Shown: positions 6,349 to 12,055 of the stretch, one piece after another | Position numbering within the stretch: the first letter of the stretch is position 1 | Layout: each line of letters opens with the position of its first letter | IMG/VR virus record: IMGVR_UViG_3300023257_000082 | Span: 1-30,641 of that record | Strand: one strand, 5' to 3' | Origin: a virus | Length of the DNA stretch: 30,641 nt | Translations under genes and position numbers: made by a program | The notes under the pieces: generated by a model | Told to the model about the DNA's origin: nothing | The model's database searches: none | The model's input: only the letters and a program-made list of their open reading frames with translations

Positions 6349-6384
6349 GCGCAACCGGCGGCAAGGAAAGGCAACCACCGGCGC
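6349..6384 (-). promoter_or_regulatory. Conserved SD-complementary hairpin, copy 2
   Basis: On the minus strand GCGCCGGTGG pairs with CCGCCGG-tt-GCGC, one pair being G-U. The loop TTGCCTTTCCTTG contains CTTTCCTT, an exact 8-base complement of the AAGGAAAG in the RBS region of the next gene (5720-6313). It lies 20-30 bases upstream of that RBS. Confidence 0.65.
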
Positions 6385-6393
6385 ACTTTTGTT

Positions 6394-6618
6394 TTATACT
6401 TCTGTCAATTCATAATCATACAATGAGCAATTGACATCCTTGCCGCTTTTTTCTTCTTTCAAATCATATAATTTTTCGGGGGCCATGCCGTCATCATATC
6501 CCGGGTGCTCATCTTTATTGCTTGCGGCATGGGTTATAATCAGTACTTTATCCCTGAATGAGTTATAACCCTCATTATCGTTTTCACTTGATACTTTTAC
6601 TCTGTCATTGATTTTCAT
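6394..6618 (-). CDS. Small SH3-like/KOW-like hypothetical protein (74 aa)
   Basis: The start at 6618 is supported by AAAAAGGAAAGG eight bases upstream. The longer reading from 6654 would translate that RBS. The protein begins MKINDRVKVSSENDNEGYNS, the kind of short beta barrel start ('GDRVKV') common in KOW/SH3-like modules, followed by FRDKVLIITHAASNKDEHPG, a Lys/Asp-rich loop and SLYDYELTEV. Function unknown. It may bind nucleic acid or protein. Confidence 0.7.
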   Translation of the reverse strand: MKINDRVKVSSENDNEGYNSFRDKVLIITHAASNKDEHPGYDDGMAPEKLYDLKEEKSGKDVNCSLYDYELTEV

Positions 6619-6656
6619 AATATTAACACCTTTCCTTTTTAGTTTTTTGCTCATAC

Positions 6657-6815
6657 TTAAATTAAGTTTTTGCCTGTGCTTTCAGACCATAAGCCTATTA
6701 AAACGGCTCCCGATTTATATTTATGGCCTTGTTTTTGATAATCAGATTTAATACTTCTGGTTTTGCCTGATTTCAATTTGATTAATGCTCTACAGGGTTT
6801 TTCGTAATAGTTCAT
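6657..6815 (-). CDS. Small basic hypothetical protein (52 aa)
   Basis: Begins MNYYEKPCRALIKLKSGKTR and ends GLWSESTGKNLI. It is basic, with predicted beta strands. AAAAAGGAAAGAGG lies 7-10 bases before the ATG, the same leader found on neighbouring genes, which is the main support for translation. No family recognised. Confidence 0.65.
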   Translation of the reverse strand: MNYYEKPCRALIKLKSGKTRSIKSDYQKQGHKYKSGAVLIGLWSESTGKNLI

Positions 6816-6882
6816 AATATATAACCTCTTTCCTTTTTAGTTTTTGCTTAGCCCTTAACTTGTCATAAGGCGCCGGTGCATT

Positions 6883-6909
6883 AAGGCCACTTAGAAATTA
6901 AGCGGCCTT
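6883..6909 (-). promoter_or_regulatory. Strong intergenic hairpin with 5-base loop
   Basis: AAGGCCACTTA (6883-6893) pairs with TAAGCGGCCTT (6899-6909) over 11 bp with one G-U pair on the minus transcript. A second CCGGCGCC segment lies next to it (6869-6876). No U-tract follows. It sits between the 6917-7114 and 6657-6815 genes, the same slot as the other operon hairpins. It may be an RNase or stability site. Confidence 0.55.
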
Positions 6910-6916
6910 GACTCTG

Positions 6917-7114
6917 CTAGGATATTTCTACCTCCTCATATAGCGTGCTTTCTCCGACTTCTTCCAGGCGCTGTGCTTCTCCGGCTTTCAACCGCGCGAT
7001 TTTTCCCCGTTCTTTTTGGGTTTTAAGTGAAATTCCTTGGGCCTGCGCCCCCAAAATTTCCTCACATTCGTCCCACCTTTTTCCTTCCGCTCTCAGTTTT
7101 TTTAAGTTTTTCAT
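6917..7114 (-). CDS. Small helical charged protein (65 aa)
   Basis: Begins MKNLKKLRAEGKRWDECEEI, continues with KTQKERGKIARLKAGEAQR and ends acidic. It is predicted all-helical. The RBS AAAAAGGAAAGGAG matches the shared operon leader. It might bind DNA through the basic middle helix. No family recognised. Confidence 0.62.
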   Translation of the reverse strand: MKNLKKLRAEGKRWDECEEILGAQAQGISLKTQKERGKIARLKAGEAQRLEEVGESTLYEEVEIS

Positions 7115-7145
7115 TTTATTTGCTCCTTTCCTTTTTAGTTTTTGC

Positions 7146-7292
7146 TTATTTCTTTTTTATTTCTTTTTTATAACAATCTTCGCATTGCTCAGTTGTTGCG
7201 TCCAGAACTTTTCGCTTGCCGCAAGTTTTGCATATTGCAAATCTACTTCCAAATCCCGCCCAGCTTTTAGAGCCTATGATTTCAGTTTTCAT
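7146..7292 (-). CDS. Small zinc-ribbon protein (48 aa)
   Basis: Carries CKTCGKRK at 21-28 and CEDC at 37-40, a compact two-CxxC zinc ribbon, between a short N-terminus (MKTEIIGSKSWAGFGSRFAI) and a basic tail (YKKEIKKK). The RBS TTAAAGGAAAGAGG is the shared leader and belongs to the 232-bp repeat that begins at 7289. Such mini zinc ribbons often contact DNA or RNA polymerase. The role here is unknown. Confidence 0.68.
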   Translation of the reverse strand: MKTEIIGSKSWAGFGSRFAICKTCGKRKVLDATTEQCEDCYKKEIKKK

Positions 7293-7520
7293 AATATTTA
7301 TACCTCTTTCCTTTAATTTTTTATAAGTCTTCTGCTATTTTTTCGTATTCCGTACCCAAAACAAATAAACCAAGGTTTGATTTTTCTAAGGTGTGAGGGT
7401 CTATTTCATCATCATCTTTTAAAAGTATTGCCTCTCCGTATTCTATGCTTAACTCAAAACCTGCTTTTTTAAATTCTTCCTCTATCTCTGTCATTCTTTG
7501 AATATCTGTCATAATCTTTT
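7289..7520. repeat. 232-bp direct repeat, copy 1
   Basis: Matches 8200-8431 at 231 of 232 positions (the only difference is A at 7445 versus G at 8356). It spans a complete small gene plus the RBS leader of the gene downstream. Confidence 0.97.
7321..7512 (-). CDS. Small acidic protein, duplicated copy 1 (63 aa)
   Basis: An acidic protein (MTDIQRMTEIEEEFKKAGFE, then KDDDEIDPHTLEKS) with a predicted helix-strand-strand-helix layout. The gene at 8232-8423 is a copy differing by one residue (Ile23 here, Thr23 there). The RBS is in the AAAAAGGAAAGGAAA leader. The strongly negative surface could suit a DNA mimic or inhibitor, but this is only composition. No family recognised. Confidence 0.72.
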   Translation of the reverse strand: MTDIQRMTEIEEEFKKAGFELSIEYGEAILLKDDDEIDPHTLEKSNLGLFVLGTEYEKIAEDL

Positions 7521-7539
7521 TTTCCTTTCCTTTTTATTT

Positions 7540-7749
7540 TTAAAAGTATTCTGGTTTACCTATTACCTCTCGCACCTCAATACTAGCGAAGCCTTGCGCT
7601 GTTAGTTTTAATTCTTTGTTTAACTTATTCCATCCGGCTTTGGGTGTTCTGGCTTTGACGGTTCCTAATACTTGGCAATTTTCTACTTCATCACCTTTGC
7701 CATTTTCAGTATATCCGCCATCTATATTAAATATTATATATTCTTTCAT
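7540..7749 (-). CDS. Small hypothetical protein (69 aa)
   Basis: Begins MKEYIIFNIDGGYTENGKGD and contains CQVLGTVKARTPKAGWNKL, reading as a small alpha/beta fold. The RBS TTAAAGGAAAGGGAG precedes the ATG, and the conserved hairpin at 7798-7836 lies upstream. The gene is enclosed by the two copies of the 232-bp repeat. Function unknown. Confidence 0.68.
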   Translation of the reverse strand: MKEYIIFNIDGGYTENGKGDEVENCQVLGTVKARTPKAGWNKLNKELKLTAQGFASIEVREVIGKPEYF

Positions 7750-7797
7750 AATCTTTTCTCCCTTTCCTTTAATTTTATTCTTTCCTTTTTTAATTTA

Positions 7798-7836
7798 GCG
7801 CTTACCGGTGGCAAGGAAAGTAAACCACCAGCGCGC
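7798..7836 (-). promoter_or_regulatory. Conserved SD-complementary hairpin, copy 3
   Basis: On the minus strand GCGCG-CTGGTGG pairs with CCACCGG-taa-GCGC. Relative to copies 1 and 2 the stem changes keep pairing (U-A here, U-G there). The loop TTTACTTTCCTTG keeps CTTTCCTT, an exact complement of AAGGAAAG directly downstream. The flank GCGCTAAATTAAAAAAGGAA is shared with copy 1. Confidence 0.67.
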
Positions 7837-7846
7837 CTTTGTTACA

Positions 7847-8203
7847 TTATTGAACTATTTGTTTTATTTGCGTTTTCCAAGCCTTTTTATACCCACGTTT
7901 AAAATGTTCCGAGTATGAGTTTATTTCTTTTGGTTTATCCATTACTGCGCAAGCATGACCACAATTAAACCCCGCTTCATATTCTTTGTCTTCTTTCGAT
8001 TCAAATCTAACTTCCCAAGCGTCGCAAATATATGCCAAAGTAAATTCTTTATAGTGCTTAGTCCTACAGTCATCCAAACACCAAAACCTTGACCTCAAAG
8101 AATTAGCGGACATTGGTTCATCTTCCGTATCATCCATAAAGTTACAATTTTGTAAATCTATAACTTGATATTTTTTTAGGTCTTTCCTTTCACATTGTCT
8201 CAT
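7847..8203 (-). CDS. Hypothetical protein with Cys/His residues (118 aa)
   Basis: Contains FWCLDDCRTKHYKEFTLAYI with a CxxxC pair, then FNCGHACAVM, which together could form a metal site. The C-terminus is basic (SEHFKRGYKKAWKTQIKQ). The start codon lies at the edge of the second copy of the 232-bp repeat. RBS TTTCCT complement (AGGAAAG) precedes it within that leader. It sits between the duplicated genes. No family recognised. Confidence 0.65.
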   Translation of the reverse strand: MRQCERKDLKKYQVIDLQNCNFMDDTEDEPMSANSLRSRFWCLDDCRTKHYKEFTLAYICDAWEVRFESKEDKEYEAGFNCGHACAVMDKPKEINSYSEHFKRGYKKAWKTQIKQIVQ

Positions 8204-8431
8204 AATATTTATACCTCTTTCCTTTAATTTTTTATAAGTCTTCTGCTATTTTTTCGTATTCCGTACCCAAAACAAATAAACCAAGGTTTGATTTTTCTAA
8301 GGTGTGAGGGTCTATTTCATCATCATCTTTTAAAAGTATTGCCTCTCCGTATTCTGTGCTTAACTCAAAACCTGCTTTTTTAAATTCTTCCTCTATCTCT
8401 GTCATTCTTTGAATATCTGTCATAATCTTTT
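8200..8431. repeat. 232-bp direct repeat, copy 2
   Basis: Second copy of 7289-7520, displaced by 911 bp with a single base difference. Homologous recombination between the copies would delete or amplify the 911-bp unit carrying three genes. Confidence 0.97.
8232..8423 (-). CDS. Small acidic protein, duplicated copy 2 (63 aa)
   Basis: Same product as 7321-7512 except Thr instead of Ile at residue 23. The start region here is TAAAGAGAGAAAAGATT, so its RBS differs from copy 1 just beyond the repeat end, while the downstream leader is identical. Retention of both reading frames with one substitution points to a very recent duplication. Function unknown. Confidence 0.72.
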   Translation of the reverse strand: MTDIQRMTEIEEEFKKAGFELSTEYGEAILLKDDDEIDPHTLEKSNLGLFVLGTEYEKIAEDL

Positions 8432-8443
8432 CTCTCTTTATTT

Positions 8444-8689
8444 TTAATATTTTCTAATCCCTAGAAATCCATTTCTTTTTCTTCTAAGTAATTCAAGATA
8501 ATCCCATTTTTCATGACTAAAAACTAAAACGCTAATTGTTCCTTGTTGTGTTCTTTTCCACCCTTTATATATATATTTTTCTTTATATGTATATCGTCTT
8601 AGTGTTTTATAATAATTAATATTTTGTTTTTCTTGCTCGCCTAGAAAAATATTTCCGTTATCCCTGTAAATTAATATTCTATTTTTCAT
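8444..8689 (-). CDS. Small basic aromatic protein (81 aa)
   Basis: Rich in Lys, Arg and Tyr (YYKTLRRYTYKEKYIYKGWK, then ELLRRKRNGFLGIRKY). The RBS AAAAGGAAAGGGAG precedes the ATG. The basic aromatic composition would suit nucleic-acid binding. No family recognised. Confidence 0.6.
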   Translation of the reverse strand: MKNRILIYRDNGNIFLGEQEKQNINYYKTLRRYTYKEKYIYKGWKRTQQGTISVLVFSHEKWDYLELLRRKRNGFLGIRKY

Positions 8690-8791
8690 AATCTTTTTCT
8701 CCCTTTCCTTTTAAGTTCGGTTTTTAGTTTAATTTGGTAGCGAATTTATATATTTCCAACTCTCCGCCCTCTCTTCTCTGTTAATCCTCGG

Positions 8792-9034
8792 TTAAACTAA
8801 ATAAACTAAAACACTGTTGTATATCTCTTTACTTAATATTCCGCTTTTTACTTTTTTATATTTCTTCATTGCTTCAATTTCTGTTATATTTCCGTTCATT
8901 ACATCTAATACGATTAAAACTAATTTGCTAAGTTCTTCGGTTTCGTCTCCGTCAAGGGCTACCTCTGTTAGGTTTCCTTGCTCTAATATGGTCATGTTTC
9001 CTATTAATTCTACGAATGTGTCTTTAGTTTCCAT
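8792..9034 (-). CDS. First gene of the leftward operon, small acidic protein (80 aa)
   Basis: Begins METKDTFVELIGNMTILEQG and contains DGDETEELSKLVLIVLDVMN, an acidic helix, then a Lys-rich turn and SKEIYNSVLVYLV. The RBS AAAGGAAAGGAG is strong. It is the first gene behind the leftward promoter at 9162-9190 and its structured leader, so it should be among the earliest expressed. About 100 bases (8690-8791) of apparently untranslated sequence separate it from the next gene. Early phage first genes often encode host-takeover or anti-defence products, but nothing specific is recognised. Confidence 0.66.
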   Translation of the reverse strand: METKDTFVELIGNMTILEQGNLTEVALDGDETEELSKLVLIVLDVMNGNITEIEAMKKYKKVKSGILSKEIYNSVLVYLV

Positions 9035-9070
9035 TTTATTTACTCTCCTTTCCTTTCCCTTTAAAATTTA

Positions 9071-9157
9071 GAAGCCCCCTAAACGCTCCTTGATGAGAGA
9101 GGCGGTTATTAGGGGGCTTCATGCTTCCAAATAAAAAAACCGCCTTTCTCTCATCAA
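9071..9157 (-). ncRNA. Structured 5' leader of the leftward operon with alternative hairpins
   Basis: Hairpin 2 pairs GAAGCCCCCTAA (9071-9082) with TTAGGGGGCTTC (9109-9120), a perfect 12-bp stem. Its loop carries 9090-9107, which can instead pair with 9138-9157 (18 bp, two-base bulge). The latter is the very 5' end of the transcript predicted from the promoter at 9162-9190. The pairings can form a pseudoknot or compete. Only a weak U-run follows hairpin 2. The structure lies between +1 and the first gene, as expected for an attenuator, antiterminator or stability element. Confidence 0.68.
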
Positions 9158-9161
9158 CAAT

Positions 9162-9190
9162 AGTATACCATACAATTTGCATTTTGTCAA
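9162..9190 (-). promoter_or_regulatory. Leftward sigma70 promoter
   Basis: On the minus strand TTGACA (9190-9185) is separated by exactly 17 bases from TATACT (9167-9162). The predicted +1 is near 9155, inside the first leader arm. It is the strongest leftward promoter visible and drives the operon beginning at 9034. Confidence 0.85.
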
Positions 9191-9221
9191 GGGGTTTCAC
9201 TATTAATAATTCTAATAGTCG

Positions 9222-9295
9222 CATTATAAGATTTACTTATACTCTCATTATAAGATTATCTAATACCTATATTATTATAACCCTTGACATGTCAA
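9222..9295. promoter_or_regulatory. Palindromic -35/operator region with repeated motif
   Basis: TTGACATGTCAA (9284-9295) is a perfect 12-base palindrome and offers a -35 on both strands. On the minus strand the best -10 at 17-18 bases is weak (ATATAG/TATAGG). CATTATAAGATT occurs twice (9222-9233 and 9246-9257), 24 bp apart. The arrangement suggests a regulator-binding region upstream of the main leftward promoter. Confidence 0.45.
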
Positions 9296-9299
9296 GCCC

Positions 9300-9790
9300 T
9301 AAGTTATTCTAAAATTCTTTGTCTTTTATTCCCGGGGGATGTGGTAGTTCCGGCGGGGACTGCCGGTTCAAGACAACTCCTTTAGCGCGTAGTAGCGCGG
9401 TATATTATTACTTATCTATGCCAATTGAACGTTAACAACCGGAAAATGTCTGTCATCCCGAAGGTGATAAGACAGTGATTTGAGGATTGTTTAGAGACTA
9501 AAGAAATAAAATAATTCTGGGACATAATAGAGTGAAAATAATATATTAAAGCGAAATTCCGAAGGAATCACTATGTTGTGAAGTATTACACAACGTTGTG
9601 GCGCCTGCCGCCGAAGGCAAAGGTAATAGGTTATTGATTTACCTCGTTGTTTATAAAAGTGTTGTTTATAAAACATTACTTCCCTTCTGTTAAAGTATCA
9701 CAAAGGGGAGTGGTTAGCGTTGTTCGACTGTTATAAAATTGCGTATGATGACCTCTGTGTATAACGTTGTTACGTTGTGTTGTTTAGTGG
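9300..9790. other. Non-coding control region, possible replication origin
   Basis: No credible gene on either strand. It holds a CCGGC/GCCGG hairpin with 7-base loop (9350-9366), TAGCGCG twice (9383-9389, 9393-9399), the perfect palindrome CACAACGTTGTG (9589-9600), a 13-bp direct repeat GTTGTTTATAAAA (9646-9658 and 9661-9673), and ACGTTGT again at 9764-9770 and 9772-9778. Repeats, AT-rich tracts and position between divergent transcription units fit an origin or a regulatory hub. The function is inferred from layout alone. Confidence 0.4.
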
Positions 9791-9791
9791 T

Positions 9792-9820
9792 TTGACAAAA
9801 CCACAAAAATACAGTATAGT
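9792..9820 (+). promoter_or_regulatory. Rightward sigma70 promoter
   Basis: TTGACA (9792-9797), 17-base spacer, TATAGT (9815-9820). The predicted +1 is about 9827, exactly where the self-complementary leader segment begins. Confidence 0.87.
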
Positions 9821-9826
9821 ATTTTC

Positions 9827-9895
9827 AAGCTTAGAGACAATATAATTTTTGTAGCCCCGTCAGTTTCCTCTAAGCTTCTGACGGGGTTTTCTTTT
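9827..9895 (+). terminator. Attenuator-like leader and terminator (possible small RNA)
   Basis: CCCCGTCAG (9855-9863) pairs with CTGACGGGG (9878-9886), a perfect 9-bp stem followed by TTTTCTTTT: a strong intrinsic terminator only about 30-60 bases from the predicted +1. The 14-base loop contains CTCTAAGCTT (9868-9877), perfectly complementary over 10 bases to AAGCTTAGAG (9827-9836) at the 5' end. The RNA can be a pseudoknotted terminated small RNA of about 65 nt, or an attenuator controlling read-through to the packaging genes. Confidence 0.78.
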
Positions 9896-9991
9896 CAACT
9901 ACTGGAACGAGGGAAGAATTAAAAAGTTTTGATATCCTTTCTTTAAAAAAACGGATTCTTTTTATAGAGTACAAAATCCTATATTCTTTTG

Positions 9992-10134
9992 GCCACTTTT
10001 AGATTATAGGTGAGAGGCAACCTTAAAATAAGTAATAGCGCGTCCGGCGCTTTTTCCACATATATAAACTATTCCACCTTGTATATAATAACTATAAGAT
10101 AAACTAAATAGCCACTTTTAAACTAAGAGAGGCA
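9992..10134 (+). repeat. Repeated GCCACTTTTA...GAGAGGCA motif plus small hairpin
   Basis: GCCACTTTTA-N10-GAGAGGCA (9992-10019) recurs as GCCACTTTTA-N6-GAGAGGCA (10111-10134). Between them AGCGC/GCGCT (10037-10041, 10047-10051) plus five Ts forms a weak terminator-like hairpin, followed by TTTTCCACA (10052-10060), one base from a DnaA box. The second GAGAGG may also serve as the terminase small subunit RBS. Confidence 0.45.
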
Positions 10135-10155
10135 GTTATTATTATTAACAAGGGC

Positions 10156-10701
10156 TTGCTATTAGTAAAGAAATCAGCTAAATTATATATAGTGAAAAAA
10201 AAGAAAATAAAAAAACCAATAGTTACTAAAAAAAGCCAATCTCGGAAATTAAATGGAAAGCAAACGCTTTTTGCTCAATTCTACGACGGAGACGCTAAGA
10301 AGGCAGCAATAAAAGCTGGTTATAAAAAAACCGATGCTGCTGCTAGAGGTTGTCGTCTTCTGAAGAAACCAGCAGTAATTAAATTAATAAGATCCCGGCA
10401 AACCGCGGTTAAAGAAATAACAAATAGATTATTAAAAGCTAGAGCAACGTCTGAAGTTAAAAAAATAATGACACGTAACGGTAGGATGCAGTTCTTATCA
10501 GATATGGCGCAAGATATTAGTTTAGAACCACGGGACCGGATAAAATCAGTAGAAGTCCTTGGGCGTATGTGTGGAGACTTCCTCGGTAAAGACGATACAC
10601 TCTTGACACGAACAACAGTTTATAATATACTGGTTGAAGCAAGACAACAACGTGGCCTACCAATAAAAGGACAGAAAGTTATAGACGTAGAGGGAGAGTA
10701 A
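10156..10701 (+). CDS. terS: Terminase small subunit
   Basis: Residues about 33-78 (NGKQTLFAQFYDGDAKKAAI, GYKKTDAAARGCRLLKKPAV) match the helix-turn-helix N-terminal domain of the Terminase_2/XtmA family of small terminases, which recognise packaging-site DNA and recruit the large subunit. The rest (SDMAQDISLEPRDRIKSVEV, LGRMCGDFLG) is the usual helical oligomerisation region. The first 30 residues are extremely lysine-rich. The start is uncertain: TTG at 10156 has AAGGG too close, GTG at 10192 has no RBS, and ATT codons at 10138-10146 lie behind GAGAGG. It is the first gene of the rightward arm, about 5.5 kb from the large subunit, with which it normally lies adjacent. Confidence 0.8.
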   Translation: MLLVKKSAKLYIVKKKKIKKPIVTKKSQSRKLNGKQTLFAQFYDGDAKKAAIKAGYKKTDAAARGCRLLKKPAVIKLIRSRQTAVKEITNRLLKARATSEVKKIMTRNGRMQFLSDMAQDISLEPRDRIKSVEVLGRMCGDFLGKDDTLLTRTTVYNILVEARQQRGLPIKGQKVIDVEGE

Positions 10702-10703
10702 AC

Positions 10704-11021
10704 ATGGGAGATTCATTCTTAATATTATTAGCAATAGCAATAGCTTATGCACTTACAGAGTTTCTTATTGAGTATCAAATCTTTTATCCAAAAAACAAAC
10801 GACGTTATTATTTTATCTGCTATATCTGGCAAGATAACAAAAACAAGTCAATCAATTCTAATTTTTTAACAATAAATACAGATAAGTTTAATACTAAAAA
10901 GTTTATCTCCGGGATTAAAGAAGATATCAATAAAAAAAATAAAGGTGTGTGTGAGACTGTTGTTATTACTTCGATTATGCGTTTAACTAAATCAGAATGG
11001 GAAGAGACAACCAATGAATGA
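10704..11021 (+). CDS. Membrane-anchored small protein, paralogous domain copy 1 (105 aa)
   Basis: Residues 4-25 (SFLILLAIAIAYALTEFLIE) form one membrane span. The cytoplasmic remainder has YFICYIWQDN, TDKFNTKKFISGIKEDINKK, NKGVCETVVI and LTKSEW. The same ordered pattern recurs in the C-terminal part of the next gene (11359-11600), so the two share a duplicated domain of about 70 residues. The start is two bases after the terminase stop, behind GGGAGAG. Function unknown. Confidence 0.65.
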   Translation: MGDSFLILLAIAIAYALTEFLIEYQIFYPKNKRRYYFICYIWQDNKNKSINSNFLTINTDKFNTKKFISGIKEDINKKNKGVCETVVITSIMRLTKSEWEETTNE

Positions 11022-11643
11022 AATAAAGAAGATAATTCAATTTCAAAATAATAAAACATATATAGATATATCATGTGAATTAAATAAGCTTCTTCAAAAG
11101 GAACCTTCTAAGACTTTCAAATGGGACTTATTAATTGATCTTATAAATATATTTGATAATCTTAATGAGTTTACCTTAAGAATGAAAGAGTATGATAATG
11201 TCACAGATTTAATTAATAAACTAACGGTTACTGGACATATCGATTACCGTGAGTGTGTTCATCTTTCAAATAATGAATTGGATTTATTTAAAATACGAGT
11301 AAGAACCCTTAATCTTAAATATGATATTAAAGATTTAAAAATAAAGTGCGAGGAAATCATGAATAAGAGACAAAGAAAGAAATATCTTATTACTTATAGC
11401 TGGTATAATAATGTTCATTTTAAATATCGGCACCGCTATTGCATTATTAATTATAATAAGTTCGACAAAAAAGTTTTCCAAGATATAATAAAAAACGATA
11501 TAAATAAACAAAATAAAGGATATTGTAAAAAAATCATTATTCATTTGTGTAATAAATTAACAAATAATGAATATAGTAAATGGCGAAATATCCCAGAGTT
11601 TAAAAATGATAGATTAAATTATAATGGTTTCGGTAATGAATAA
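11014..11643 (+). CDS. Hypothetical protein with paralogous domain copy 2, possible gene fusion (209 aa)
   Basis: The N-terminal part (1-115) is helical and unrecognised. At residue 116 it reads MNKRQRKK, a typical start of small phage proteins, preceded by GAGG at 11350-11353, and continues with YLITYSWYNN, YNKFDKKVFQDIIKNDINKQ, NKGYCKKIII and LTNNEYSKW, which align with the 10704-11021 product. Either two genes have fused in frame, or an internal start at 11359 makes a separate 94-aa protein. GAAGAG precedes the 11014 ATG, which overlaps the upstream gene. Confidence 0.62.
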   Translation: MNEIKKIIQFQNNKTYIDISCELNKLLQKEPSKTFKWDLLIDLINIFDNLNEFTLRMKEYDNVTDLINKLTVTGHIDYRECVHLSNNELDLFKIRVRTLNLKYDIKDLKIKCEEIMNKRQRKKYLITYSWYNNVHFKYRHRYCIINYNKFDKKVFQDIIKNDINKQNKGYCKKIIIHLCNKLTNNEYSKWRNIPEFKNDRLNYNGFGNE

Positions 11644-12055
11644 ACGACAACGAAAAAAAGCACTTAAAAAAGCCTTAAGTAAATTACCATTAAGAGCTTG
11701 GATCATTAATTCCAGATATTCTTTCGGTTATCAGTCTCAAGAGAAAACTTCTATTATATATACCGTGGGGGATAAAATGAATAATAAAGAGAAATGGATT
11801 CAAGCTAAAATAGAAATTTCAAGAGGAAAGAAAGAAATTGCCAAGCTTAAGAAAGAACTTAAAATAAAAGATAACGTTATTGATCTTGCTTGTGCCGGTA
11901 GAGCACAGGTTCAGATTAATGGGTTATGTTCAACATGCCCATTTTATAATAAATGTTCCGAAGAAGGTATAAATTGTAGTCTCAAATTTAAAGAGTGGTA
12001 TTTAAGTATAGCTACCGAATATTTTAAAGAACTAAAAGAGGTTCGTAAGAAATGA
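11636..12055 (+). CDS. Cysteine-motif hypothetical protein (139 aa)
   Basis: The start at 11636 is preferred because it gives MNKRQRKKALKKALSK, like the internal start of the gene before, and overlaps its stop. A second possible start at 11777 (MNNKEKW) has GGGGGAT well placed, so the region may again be two small genes fused. The C-terminal half has a coiled-coil segment (KKEIAKLKKELKIKDN) and CSTCPFYNKCSEEGINC, four cysteines able to bind zinc. The last helix is YFKELKEVRKK. Function unknown. Confidence 0.6.
   Translation: MNKRQRKKALKKALSKLPLRAWIINSRYSFGYQSQEKTSIIYTVGDKMNNKEKWIQAKIEISRGKKEIAKLKKELKIKDNVIDLACAGRAQVQINGLCSTCPFYNKCSEEGINCSLKFKEWYLSIATEYFKELKEVRKK

Noticed and set aside
5671-7836. 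The repeated hairpins as a CRISPR array
   Set aside because: The copies are 650-1400 bp apart with genes between them, not regularly spaced short repeats with spacers.
9036-9224. A 62-codon minus-strand frame overlapping the leftward leader
   Set aside because: It crosses the hairpins and the promoter at 9162-9190, has no RBS, and its composition is explained by the repeats in the leader.
9333-9383. tRNA-like segment (TGGTAG, a 5-bp stem with 7-base loop, GGTTCAA)
   Set aside because: The loop lacks U33, the acceptor and T stems do not pair, and the length does not fit. A resemblance only.
9491-9676. A 61-codon minus-strand frame in the control region
   Set aside because: No SD, unusual composition, and it runs through the palindrome and direct repeats, which explain the open frame.
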